DNA of 64,000 nucleotides, taken from Polaribacter marinus. Lineage in GTDB: Bacteria; Bacteroidota; Bacteroidia; Flavobacteriales; Flavobacteriaceae. The notes below the pieces were generated by a model. It ran no database searches, had not been told where the DNA came from, and saw only the letters and a program-made list of their open reading frames with translations. The stretch is taken from contig NZ_JAKQYM010000003.1 in NCBI RefSeq assembly GCF_022662535.1, positions 248,001 through 312,000 on the forward strand, in the 5' to 3' direction. Numbering within the stretch: position 1 is the first letter of the stretch; the number at the start of each line of letters is the position of its first letter. Positions 17,788-25,712 of this stretch are shown here, piece by piece. A program made the position numbers and the translations under genes.

Positions 17788-19242
17788 ATGAACTCAACAA
17801 TAATTTTATTAATCATAGTATCTTATTTTGGGGTATTAATGTTAATATCACACTTTACCTCAAAAAACACAAGTGATGATTCCTTTTATACAGGAGATAG
17901 AAAATCTCCATGGCAGGTAGTTGCTTTTGGAATGATTGGAGCTGTAATGTCGGGAGTAACATTTGTATCTATACCCGGAATGGTAAGTAATAATTATTTT
18001 TATTATTTACAGTTTGTTTTTGGTAATGTAGTAGGATATGTTTTTATTACATATGTGCTTATTCCTATTTATTATAACTTAAAATTAGTTTCAATATATA
18101 GTTATTTAGAAACCAGATTTGGGCCAAAAGCATATAAAACAGGCTCTTTGTTTTTTTTAATATCTCAATCATTTGGAGCTGCATTAAGATTATTACTTGC
18201 TGCGAAAATTTTACAGTATGCGGTTTTTGATGCCTTTAACGTTCCTTTTTACCTAACGGTAATCATTATATTAGTTTTAATATGGATGTATACCAATAAA
18301 TCCGGAATTAAAACAATTGTATGGACAGATACATTGCAAACATTTTTTTTATTAATGGCTGCAATTGTATCTATATTTATTATTAAAAATTCTTTAAACT
18401 TAAGTTTTTCAGAAACAATAACTTCTGTAACAGATCACAAATATTTTAAGGTTTTTAATTGGGATTTTAATTCTGGAAGTAATTTCTTTAAACAATTTAT
18501 TTCTGGAATCTTAATTGCCGTTGCAATGGTTGGCTTAGATCAAAATATGATGCAAAAAACGTTAACTTGTAAAAACCAAAAAGAAGCACAACGTAACATA
18601 TTAACCTTTAGTTTATTTTTAGCACTAGCCCAATTTCTTTTTTTAGGATTGGGAGTGATGCTTTATTTATATGCTGAAAAATTTGGAATTCAATTAGAAA
18701 TAGAGAATGGTAAATTTATCAATACAGATAATTTATTTCCTATGCTTTCATTAGGAAGTTTTGGAACCGTAGCTGCAATTAGTTTTATTTTAGGAATCAC
18801 CGCAGCTTCATTTTCAAGTGTAGACTCTTCTTTAACAGCTTTAACAACATCTTTTACACACGATTTTTTAGATATCAATCATAAAAATTCAAAAGAAAAA
18901 AAACGCCTTAAAAATTATGTTTTGTTTGGTTTTTCTGTAGTAATATTCATTATTATAATGCTGTTTTCAGAAAGTAAAGGAGATGTAATTACAACAATTT
19001 TTAAAGTGGCAGGATATACCTATGGACCTTTATTGGGGCTTTATCTATTAGGTATTTTTACTAAAGTAAAAATAAAAGATGCAGCTGTGCCATATATCTG
19101 TGTCTTAATGCCATTACTAACCTATTATTTAAATTACATAGTTAAAGATAAGTTTTCATTCGATTTAGGTTTTATGAATATATTATTAAATGCTTGTCTA
19201 ACAATATTATGTTTAATCCTTATACGAGAAAAAAATGATTAA
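17788..19242 (+). CDS. Sodium:solute symporter (SSS family), probable amino-sugar importer
   Basis: A 484-residue inner-membrane protein with about 13 hydrophobic helices and the SSS-family pattern: an N-terminal helix, GDRKSPWQVVAFGMIGAVMSGVTFVSIPGM, and the Na+-site region ITAASFSSVDSSLTALTTSFTHDF around residues 340-363. SSS proteins couple Na+ entry to uptake of sugars and other solutes. Its gene overlaps murQ by 8 bases, which strongly suggests that its cargo is the MurQ substrate precursor, MurNAc (or anhydro-MurNAc or a disaccharide). In Tannerella forsythia a transporter gene is likewise linked to murQ. Substrate is inferred. Confidence 0.88.
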   Translation: MNSTIILLIIVSYFGVLMLISHFTSKNTSDDSFYTGDRKSPWQVVAFGMIGAVMSGVTFVSIPGMVSNNYFYYLQFVFGNVVGYVFITYVLIPIYYNLKLVSIYSYLETRFGPKAYKTGSLFFLISQSFGAALRLLLAAKILQYAVFDAFNVPFYLTVIIILVLIWMYTNKSGIKTIVWTDTLQTFFLLMAAIVSIFIIKNSLNLSFSETITSVTDHKYFKVFNWDFNSGSNFFKQFISGILIAVAMVGLDQNMMQKTLTCKNQKEAQRNILTFSLFLALAQFLFLGLGVMLYLYAEKFGIQLEIENGKFINTDNLFPMLSLGSFGTVAAISFILGITAASFSSVDSSLTALTTSFTHDFLDINHKNSKEKKRLKNYVLFGFSVVIFIIIMLFSESKGDVITTIFKVAGYTYGPLLGLYLLGIFTKVKIKDAAVPYICVLMPLLTYYLNYIVKDKFSFDLGFMNILLNACLTILCLILIREKND

Positions 19243-20068
19243 CAAACTAACTACTGAGCAAGCATCAGATTATAATAATTTAGAAAAAATGAGCACGTTT
19301 GAGTTACTCTCAAACATGAACTCAGAAGATAAAACAGTACCAGATATTGTAGAAAAAGCAATTCCTTCAATAAATAAACTTGTTGATGTTATCTATGAAA
19401 AAATGAGTAAAGGAGGACGCTTGTTTTATATAGGAGCAGGTACAAGTGGTAGATTAGGAGTCCTTGATGCTTCAGAATGCCCACCAACTTACGGTGTTTC
19501 CGATAATTGGATAATTGGAATAATTGCAGGAGGAGATTCTGCACTTAGAAAAGCTGTAGAAAATGCAGAAGATGATGCTGAATTAGCTTGGAAAAATTTA
19601 CAAGAATATACTATTTCAGAAAAAGATGTTTTAATTGGTATTGCGGCTTCTGGAACTACTCCATATGTAATTGGTGGTTTGCAAAAAGCAAAAGAGCAAA
19701 ATATAATTACAGGTTGTATAACTTGTAACCAAGGCTCTCCGTTAGCAATTGAAGCAGATTTTCCAGTAGAACTAGTTGTTGGGCCAGAGTTTGTAACAGG
19801 AAGCACTAGAATGAAAGCTGGTACCGCACAAAAGTTAGCTTTAAACATGATTTCTACCACGGTAATGATAAAATTAGGTAGGGTAAAAGGGAATAAAATG
19901 GTAGACATGCAACTTTCCAATAAAAAGTTAGTGTCAAGAGGTGTTAAAATGGTAATGGACGAACTTAAAATCGATAAGGAATTGGCTAGTAGTTTGTTAC
20001 AAAAACATAAAAGTGTTAGAAAAACGATAGAAGCATATAAAAAAGAAATTAAAGAACTAAACTTATAA
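19235..20068 (+). CDS. murQ: N-acetylmuramic acid 6-phosphate etherase
   Basis: MurQ cleaves the lactyl ether of MurNAc-6-phosphate, giving GlcNAc-6-phosphate and D-lactate; it is diagnostic for catabolism of peptidoglycan sugars. It has 277 residues, slightly shorter than the usual 300. The SIS-type sugar-phosphate site GAGTSGRLGVLDASECPPTYG spans 68-87, with an acidic catalytic residue in DASECPP (Glu81) and a second acidic cluster VENAEDDAE (108-116). VTGSTRMKAGTAQK is also typical. It overlaps the symporter gene by 8 bases and is followed 4 bases later by the nagX-like gene. The kinase that would supply its substrate is not in this window. Confidence 0.96.
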   Translation: MINKLTTEQASDYNNLEKMSTFELLSNMNSEDKTVPDIVEKAIPSINKLVDVIYEKMSKGGRLFYIGAGTSGRLGVLDASECPPTYGVSDNWIIGIIAGGDSALRKAVENAEDDAELAWKNLQEYTISEKDVLIGIAASGTTPYVIGGLQKAKEQNIITGCITCNQGSPLAIEADFPVELVVGPEFVTGSTRMKAGTAQKLALNMISTTVMIKLGRVKGNKMVDMQLSNKKLVSRGVKMVMDELKIDKELASSLLQKHKSVRKTIEAYKKEIKELNL

Positions 20069-20071
20069 ATA

Positions 20072-21178
20072 ATGGAAACCAAAGAAAGACTAAAAGCATT
20101 AGATGTTCTAAGAGGAATAACCATCGCTTCAATGATTTTGGTAAATACACCGGGTAGTTGGTCTTATGTTTATTGGCCTTTATTACACGCCAAATGGCAT
20201 GGTTTTACACCAACAGATGCTGTCTTTCCTTTTTTCTTATTTATTGTAGGTGTTTCGATACATTTTGCTTTTAAAAATTTTAAGCCAGGTGAAAATAAAA
20301 AAGCACTAAAGAAGATAATTAAAAGAACAATAATCATTTTTGCAATAGGGTTATTCTTAAATCTCTTTCCAAAATTTAATTTTGAAACTGTTCGGTACTT
20401 TGGAATTTTACAAAGAATTGCAATTGCTTATGGTGTTGGAGCATCTCTTTGTTTATTTTTTAAGAAAAGAAATCTCGCCTATATCATAATAGGTATTTTG
20501 GTTTTGTATTGGGCCATCTTATATTTCTTTGTTCCAGAAAATCCTTTTGGACCACAAACAAATTTAGTAGGTAAAATAGATTTGTATTTATTTGGCTCTA
20601 ATCATGTCTGGAAAGGTCTTGGTTTTCCTTTTGATCCAGAAGGACTATTGTCAACATTACCATCAATTTCTACGGTTCTTATAGGTAGTTTAACAGGTGG
20701 TTTTTTAAGTAATGCATCTAAGAATAGTGTTAAAATTAAAACACTCTTAAGTTACGGAATTAGTCTAATGATATTAGGGTATGTTTGGGGATTTGTTTTT
20801 CCAATAAATAAATCTCTTTGGACCAGTAGTTATGTTTGTTTTGCAGCAGGCTTAGCAATGGTAGTTTTAGCTTTGTTAATATGGATTATTGATGTAAAAA
20901 AATATAGTAAGTGGTCCATACCTTTTATTCATTTTGGTACAAACCCTTTATTCATTTTTGTGTTTTCTGGTTTGTATGTAAAAACAATGATTTATCTCAT
21001 AAAAATTACAAATGCACAAGGAGAAACAACAACGGGATTAAAATACATTTATCAAAATATATTTGTCCCTTTTGCAGGAAATATGAATGGGTCACTCTTT
21101 TTTGCCATTGCTCATATTTTCTTTTTTTGGAGTTTAGTATATGTCTTATATAGAAATAAAATATTTATAAAAATTTAA
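20072..21178 (+). CDS. NagX-like membrane acetyltransferase (HGSNAT/DUF5009-type)
   Basis: A 368-residue polytopic inner-membrane protein (about 10 helices). The N-terminus RLKALDVLRGITIASMILVNTPG and the following TPTDAVFPFFLFIVGVSIHFAF match the bacterial relatives of heparan-alpha-glucosaminide N-acetyltransferase, called NagX in amino-sugar clusters. Such proteins are thought to acetylate glucosamine at the membrane using cytoplasmic acetyl-CoA. Being in the murQ operon (4-bp gap upstream, 12-bp downstream), it could re-acetylate de-N-acetylated glucosamine or muramic acid residues so that NagZ, NamZ and MurQ can use them. Biochemical role inferred. Confidence 0.82.
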   Translation: METKERLKALDVLRGITIASMILVNTPGSWSYVYWPLLHAKWHGFTPTDAVFPFFLFIVGVSIHFAFKNFKPGENKKALKKIIKRTIIIFAIGLFLNLFPKFNFETVRYFGILQRIAIAYGVGASLCLFFKKRNLAYIIIGILVLYWAILYFFVPENPFGPQTNLVGKIDLYLFGSNHVWKGLGFPFDPEGLLSTLPSISTVLIGSLTGGFLSNASKNSVKIKTLLSYGISLMILGYVWGFVFPINKSLWTSSYVCFAAGLAMVVLALLIWIIDVKKYSKWSIPFIHFGTNPLFIFVFSGLYVKTMIYLIKITNAQGETTTGLKYIYQNIFVPFAGNMNGSLFFAIAHIFFFWSLVYVLYRNKIFIKI

Positions 21179-21190
21179 TTTTTCAAAAAA

Positions 21191-22885
21191 ATGAAAAAAA
21201 CAATTCCTTTAGTAATCATCGTGTTTTCTGTTTTATTTAGTTGTAATAAGAAGGAAACTTCAATACAGTTATCAGAAAATTCAACTCAAAAAAAATGGGT
21301 AGATAGTATTTATAATCAAATGACTTTAAAAGAAAAAGTTGGACAACTATTTATGATTGCGGCATATTCTAATAAAGATCAAAAACATACAGATTCTATT
21401 CAGAAATTAATAAAAGAAAATGGAATTGGTGGACTTGTTTTTTTTCAAGGAGGTCCGGTAAGACAAGCCAAACAAACAAACTTATATCAGTCCGTTTCTA
21501 AAGTTCCTTTACTAATTGCAATGGATGCAGAATGGGGCTTAAATATGCGTTTAGATAGTACAGCAAGATTTCCTTATAATATGACTCTTGGTGCAGTAAA
21601 AGATAATGATTTAATAAGAAGAGTTGGTGAAAAAATTGGTGAACATTGTAATCGTTTGGGAGTTCATATAAATTTTGCTCCTGTAGTAGATATCAATACA
21701 AATTCTAAAAACCCAATCATTGGAGTACGTTCTTTTGCGGAAGATAAATATAACGTAACTAATAAAGCATTGGCTTTTACGAAAGGATTACAAAGTCAGA
21801 ATGTACTGGCTTGTGCAAAACATTTTCCAGGTCATGGAGATACGGATAAAGATTCTCATAAAACACTTCCTACAGTTTTACTTTCTAAAGCAAGAATAGA
21901 TTCTGTAGAAATGTATCCATATAAACAATTGTTTAAAAATAACATGGCAGGTGTTATGGTTGCGCATTTAAATGTGCCTAGTTTAGAAAAAGAAGCTGGT
22001 GTGCCTTCTTCTTTATCTCATCATATTGTTTCTGATCTTTTAAAAGAAAAGTTAGGTTTTAAAGGACTTGTGTTTACCGATGCATTAAATATGAAAGGTG
22101 CAGCTAATTATAAAGAAACAGGTGCTATAGATTTAGCCGCTTTTATGGCAGGAAATGACATCTTGGTTTTAACAGAAGATGCCTCTAAAGGAATTTCTAA
22201 AATTATGGAAGCGTATCAGAAAAAAGAGCTAACTGAAGAAAGATTAGCACATTCAGTAAAAAAAATCCTTACTGCTAAATTTGATGTTCAATTGCATAAT
22301 TTTAAACCTATAAAGACACAAAACCTTATTTCTGATTTAAATGATGAAACAAATAACATTTTAAATGAAGAGGTTTTTATAAATGCTATAACCGCCATAA
22401 AAAATGAAAACAATACTCTTCCATTAAAAAAAGACAAAAATAAGAAAATAGCTTTTTTAGGTTTAGGAGATGGTAGTTCTTCTGCGTTTTTAAAAGAATT
22501 AAAACTGCACTTAAATATTGATGAAGTTTCAAACTTACCTCATAAAGATTTACTTAATAAACTTAAAAAATATGATCAAGTTATAATTGGTTATCATCGT
22601 TTAAATAGTAGAAAAACTGTAAAAATATCTAATGCTGATAAAGCGATAATTGAAGCAATTGCACTAAATAATAATGTGATTTTAGATGTGTTTGCAAGTC
22701 AATATTCTTTAGAAAATTTATCATTTAAAAACCTAAATGCTTCTATTATATCTTATGAAAATTCTGAAATAGCTCAAAAAATTTCAGCACAAGTTCTTAT
22801 TGGGAACAAAGAAGCTAATGGAAAATTACCAGCTTCAATGAATCAAGAATTTAAAGCGGGGCATGGAATTAAAATACTAGAATAA
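21191..22885 (+). CDS. nagZ: GH3 beta-N-acetylglucosaminidase, NagZ-like lipoprotein
   Basis: A 564-residue lipoprotein (lipobox VLFSC, Cys18). The GH3 TIM-barrel (about 30-370) carries the NagZ-specific loop KHFPGHGDTDKDSH (about 214-227) containing the Asp-His general acid/base pair, and VFTDALNMKGA with the nucleophile Asp (about residue 298). A C-terminal GH3_C-like domain follows (about 390-564). NagZ removes terminal GlcNAc from GlcNAc-MurNAc chains; acting alternately with NamZ it would strip the glycan from one end. Lipid anchoring puts it in the periplasm or on the outer membrane. It lacks the C-terminal beta-lactamase-like module found on many Bacteroidetes homologues. Confidence 0.9.
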   Translation: MKKTIPLVIIVFSVLFSCNKKETSIQLSENSTQKKWVDSIYNQMTLKEKVGQLFMIAAYSNKDQKHTDSIQKLIKENGIGGLVFFQGGPVRQAKQTNLYQSVSKVPLLIAMDAEWGLNMRLDSTARFPYNMTLGAVKDNDLIRRVGEKIGEHCNRLGVHINFAPVVDINTNSKNPIIGVRSFAEDKYNVTNKALAFTKGLQSQNVLACAKHFPGHGDTDKDSHKTLPTVLLSKARIDSVEMYPYKQLFKNNMAGVMVAHLNVPSLEKEAGVPSSLSHHIVSDLLKEKLGFKGLVFTDALNMKGAANYKETGAIDLAAFMAGNDILVLTEDASKGISKIMEAYQKKELTEERLAHSVKKILTAKFDVQLHNFKPIKTQNLISDLNDETNNILNEEVFINAITAIKNENNTLPLKKDKNKKIAFLGLGDGSSSAFLKELKLHLNIDEVSNLPHKDLLNKLKKYDQVIIGYHRLNSRKTVKISNADKAIIEAIALNNNVILDVFASQYSLENLSFKNLNASIISYENSEIAQKISAQVLIGNKEANGKLPASMNQEFKAGHGIKILE

Positions 22886-22939
22886 TTAAATTTATAAAGG
22901 CGAAAAATATTTAAAAAAAAATCACTAAAAACCACGATT

Positions 22940-24406
22940 ATGAAACAAACATTACATTACACGTTATTATCTTTATTTGTATTTTTTACTTGCAGTACTG
23001 TTTTTTCACAGGAAATTATTAAGAAAGGGATTCATGAATTACAATCAAAAGAGTTTGGGAGTTCTATTAATAATCAAAATACAGCAAGGGGATTAGTGTC
23101 TGATATTATTCCATTACAAAGTGGAGCAGTTCAAACATTATCAAAAAAAGTTTTTGGCTTTTTGCCTTATTGGGAACAAAGTGCTGGAGCACACAGTAAT
23201 ATTCAATATGATTTATTAACACACATAGCTTGTTTTGATTTTAGAGTGCAATTAGATGCTTCTATTTCTACACCAGCAGGATGGCCATGGACAACAGAAA
23301 TTAATGCTGCTCATAGTGCAGGTACAAAGGTTATTATGACTGTTGTAAATTTTGGAGGAGCAGACGGAGCAGATGCAGTAGCTTGGGAATTATTTACAAA
23401 TGCTGCTAAAAAAACTACTTTTTTTGCAAATGTTAAAAATCTAATACAAACCTATAGTTTAGATGGTGTTAATATAGATTTTGAAGGAATGACAAGTGCT
23501 CATAGAGGAGCAGAACTAAATACTTTTATGTCAGAATTAACGACTTATATTCATACAGAATTACCTGGAAAAGAAGTTTCTTTTGATGGACCGGCAGTGA
23601 ATTGGGGAGGTTGGATTATGAATGATTTGGTAGATAGTGTAGATTATTTAATTGTAATGGCTTACGATTATACTTCTGCTTCTTCGGCAAATGCAGGACC
23701 TGTAGCGCCATTATTACATCACACCTCTTGGAAAAGATTTGTTAAAAAAACCATTGAAACAGGAACTTATGCTGGTCCAACAGCAAATCATCCTGAAAAA
23801 TTAGTTTTGGCTGTTCCTTATTACGGACAACATTGGAAAACAGCTACAAATGTTTCTGAATCATCAACAACTTCATCTATGGGATCTACTAGATATAGAA
23901 ATACTGCTACTGATGCAGCAACTCACGGTGGATGGATTTGGAATGCCGATTTTGAAGTTCCTTGGTATACTTGGAATGATGGTGCTGATTGGAATCAAGT
24001 ATGGGCAGACAATGAAACTAGTATCTCTAAAAAATATGATTTAGCAATTTCTAATAATTTAGGTGGTGTTGGAATTTGGGCTTTAAATTACGATGGAACT
24101 AGACCAGAATTGTGGGAATTAATCAACACAAAATTTGGTGCTACAGCTAGTGTTGATTCCAATTTAAAAGAGAAAATTACATTTTACCCTAATCCAACAA
24201 ATGGAATTATTAATATTTCTAATTTAAGTAATCTAAAATTAGCTAAAATAGATGTGTATAATATTTTAGGTAAATTAATAAAAGATGTTGAAGTAACAAA
24301 AGAAGCTGTTGATATTTCGAACTTATCAAATGGGCTATACTTCTTTAAAATAACTGATGAATCAGGGAGACAAGAAACATTCAAAATTCTAAAATCATCA
24401 ATATAA
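22940..24406 (+). CDS. GH18 chitinase/endo-N-acetylglucosaminidase-like enzyme with T9SS sorting domain
   Basis: A 488-residue exported enzyme: signal peptide (1-24), GH18 barrel (about 68-395) and a type IX secretion type A sorting domain (about 410-488; FYPNPTNGIINISNLSNL, then NGLYFFKITDESGR). The GH18 catalytic signature DGVNIDFE (175-182) keeps the proton donor Glu182 and Asp180; the first of the inner aspartates is Asn178. GH18 enzymes cleave beta-1,4 bonds next to GlcNAc by substrate assistance, so this one may cut chitin or peptidoglycan glycan internally outside the cell. It is the only T9SS-exported enzyme of the operon. Chitin as the substrate remains a real alternative. Confidence 0.9.
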   Translation: MKQTLHYTLLSLFVFFTCSTVFSQEIIKKGIHELQSKEFGSSINNQNTARGLVSDIIPLQSGAVQTLSKKVFGFLPYWEQSAGAHSNIQYDLLTHIACFDFRVQLDASISTPAGWPWTTEINAAHSAGTKVIMTVVNFGGADGADAVAWELFTNAAKKTTFFANVKNLIQTYSLDGVNIDFEGMTSAHRGAELNTFMSELTTYIHTELPGKEVSFDGPAVNWGGWIMNDLVDSVDYLIVMAYDYTSASSANAGPVAPLLHHTSWKRFVKKTIETGTYAGPTANHPEKLVLAVPYYGQHWKTATNVSESSTTSSMGSTRYRNTATDAATHGGWIWNADFEVPWYTWNDGADWNQVWADNETSISKKYDLAISNNLGGVGIWALNYDGTRPELWELINTKFGATASVDSNLKEKITFYPNPTNGIINISNLSNLKLAKIDVYNILGKLIKDVEVTKEAVDISNLSNGLYFFKITDESGRQETFKILKSSI

Positions 24407-24415
24407 CCGTATAAT

Positions 24416-25627
24416 ATGAAAAATTTTATAATAGTATTGTTTTCATTCACTTTCATTTGCTGTAGTTCTAAAAAGAACAAAGAAAGTCAAGTAGCAAAAT
24501 CTAATTTGTTAGATTCGAAAATAGAAACTAAAATTGTAGTTGCAGCAAATCAAACAGAGAAATATCTATCCTTACTTCAAGGTAAAAGTGTTGGTATTGT
24601 TGCAAATCAAACAAGTGTTATTTTTAAAGGAGAAAAAAATGTTCACCTTGTTGATTCTTTAATTTCTTTAGATATAAAGGTTGTCAAAGTTTTTGCTCCA
24701 GAGCATGGTTTTAGAGGAAAAGCAGATGCAGGAGAGCATGTTGCTGATGGTATAGATGCAAAAACAGGTTTGCCTATTATTTCTTTGTATGGTAGTAATC
24801 GAAAACCATCAAAAAATCAGTTAAAAGGTATCGAAGTAATGGTGTTTGATATTCAAGATGTAGGTGTTCGTTTTTATACTTATATCTCTACACTTCATTA
24901 TGTAATGGAAGTTTGTGCAGAACTAAATATTCCATTGATAGTTTTAGATCGCCCAAATCCTAATGGACATTATATTGATGGACCAATGTTAGAGCAAGAA
25001 GTGAAAAGTTTTGTGGGTATGCATCCTGTTCCTACTGTTTATGGAATGACAATTGGAGAGTATGGTAAAATGATTAATGGGGAAAAGTGGTTAGAAAATG
25101 GGATACAATGTGATTTAACAGTTATTCCGTTAAAGAATTATACACATAATTCAGAATATGATTTGCCTATAAAACCATCACCAAATTTACCAAACTCAAA
25201 GTCAATTAATCTATATCCAAGTTTGTGTTTCTTTGAAGGAACAAATGTAAGTGCTGGAAGAGGAACAGAAATGCAATTTCAAATCTTTGGATCTCCTTTT
25301 GTATCTAATAATTCTTTTGATTTTAGCTTTACGCCTCAACCTAATTTTGGAGCAAAGCATCCAAAACACGAAGGAAAAGTGTGTTTAGGTAGAGATCTAA
25401 GAAGTACAGAGAAATTAAGTAGTTTAAACTTAAGTTGGCTAATCGAATCTTATAATAATACAGAAAATAAAGAAAAGTTTTTTAATAAGTTCTTTCCAAA
25501 ATTAGCAGGAACTAAAAAATTACAAACACAAATAGAACAAGGTTTATCGTCTAAAGAAATAAAAGCAACTTGGCAGAAAGGTATAAATGGCTTTAAGATA
25601 GTTAGAGAAAAATACACCATATATTAA
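24416..25627 (+). CDS. namZ: DUF1343 exo-beta-N-acetylmuramidase, NamZ-like (GH171), lipoprotein paralogue
   Basis: A 403-residue second NamZ. Its N-terminus MKNFIIVLFSFTFICC with Cys15/Cys16 followed by SSKKNKES is a lipoprotein-type leader, so it should work in the periplasm. The family motifs are all present: VGIVANQTS, KVFAPEHGFRGKADAGEHV, FDIQDVGVRFYTYISTL, VLDRPNPNG, MHPVPTVYGMTIGEY, PSPNLPN and SAGRGTEMQFQ. It differs from the first copy across the substrate loops (PEHGF for PQHGF), suggesting different chain length or non-redundant roles. Starts 9 bp after the GH18 stop. Confidence 0.9.
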   Translation: MKNFIIVLFSFTFICCSSKKNKESQVAKSNLLDSKIETKIVVAANQTEKYLSLLQGKSVGIVANQTSVIFKGEKNVHLVDSLISLDIKVVKVFAPEHGFRGKADAGEHVADGIDAKTGLPIISLYGSNRKPSKNQLKGIEVMVFDIQDVGVRFYTYISTLHYVMEVCAELNIPLIVLDRPNPNGHYIDGPMLEQEVKSFVGMHPVPTVYGMTIGEYGKMINGEKWLENGIQCDLTVIPLKNYTHNSEYDLPIKPSPNLPNSKSINLYPSLCFFEGTNVSAGRGTEMQFQIFGSPFVSNNSFDFSFTPQPNFGAKHPKHEGKVCLGRDLRSTEKLSSLNLSWLIESYNNTENKEKFFNKFFPKLAGTKKLQTQIEQGLSSKEIKATWQKGINGFKIVREKYTIY

Positions 25628-25712
25628 TTGCTTGTGGTTTCTAAATAAAAGAAAAAGAAGATAATTTGAAAGTTTTACCCCGAAGAATAATTATTTTTAA
25701 ATATAAAAAAGA

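Noticed and set aside
19489..20124. A 211-codon minus-strand frame over murQ
   Set aside because: It is a shadow of murQ, whose codons are clearly those of a conserved protein; the antisense product has low-complexity hydrophobic sequence and no motif.
24184..24480. Minus-strand 98-codon frame across the GH18/namZ junction
   Set aside because: It overlaps the T9SS domain of the GH18 gene and the start of namZ in the opposite direction, with no supporting start region or family.
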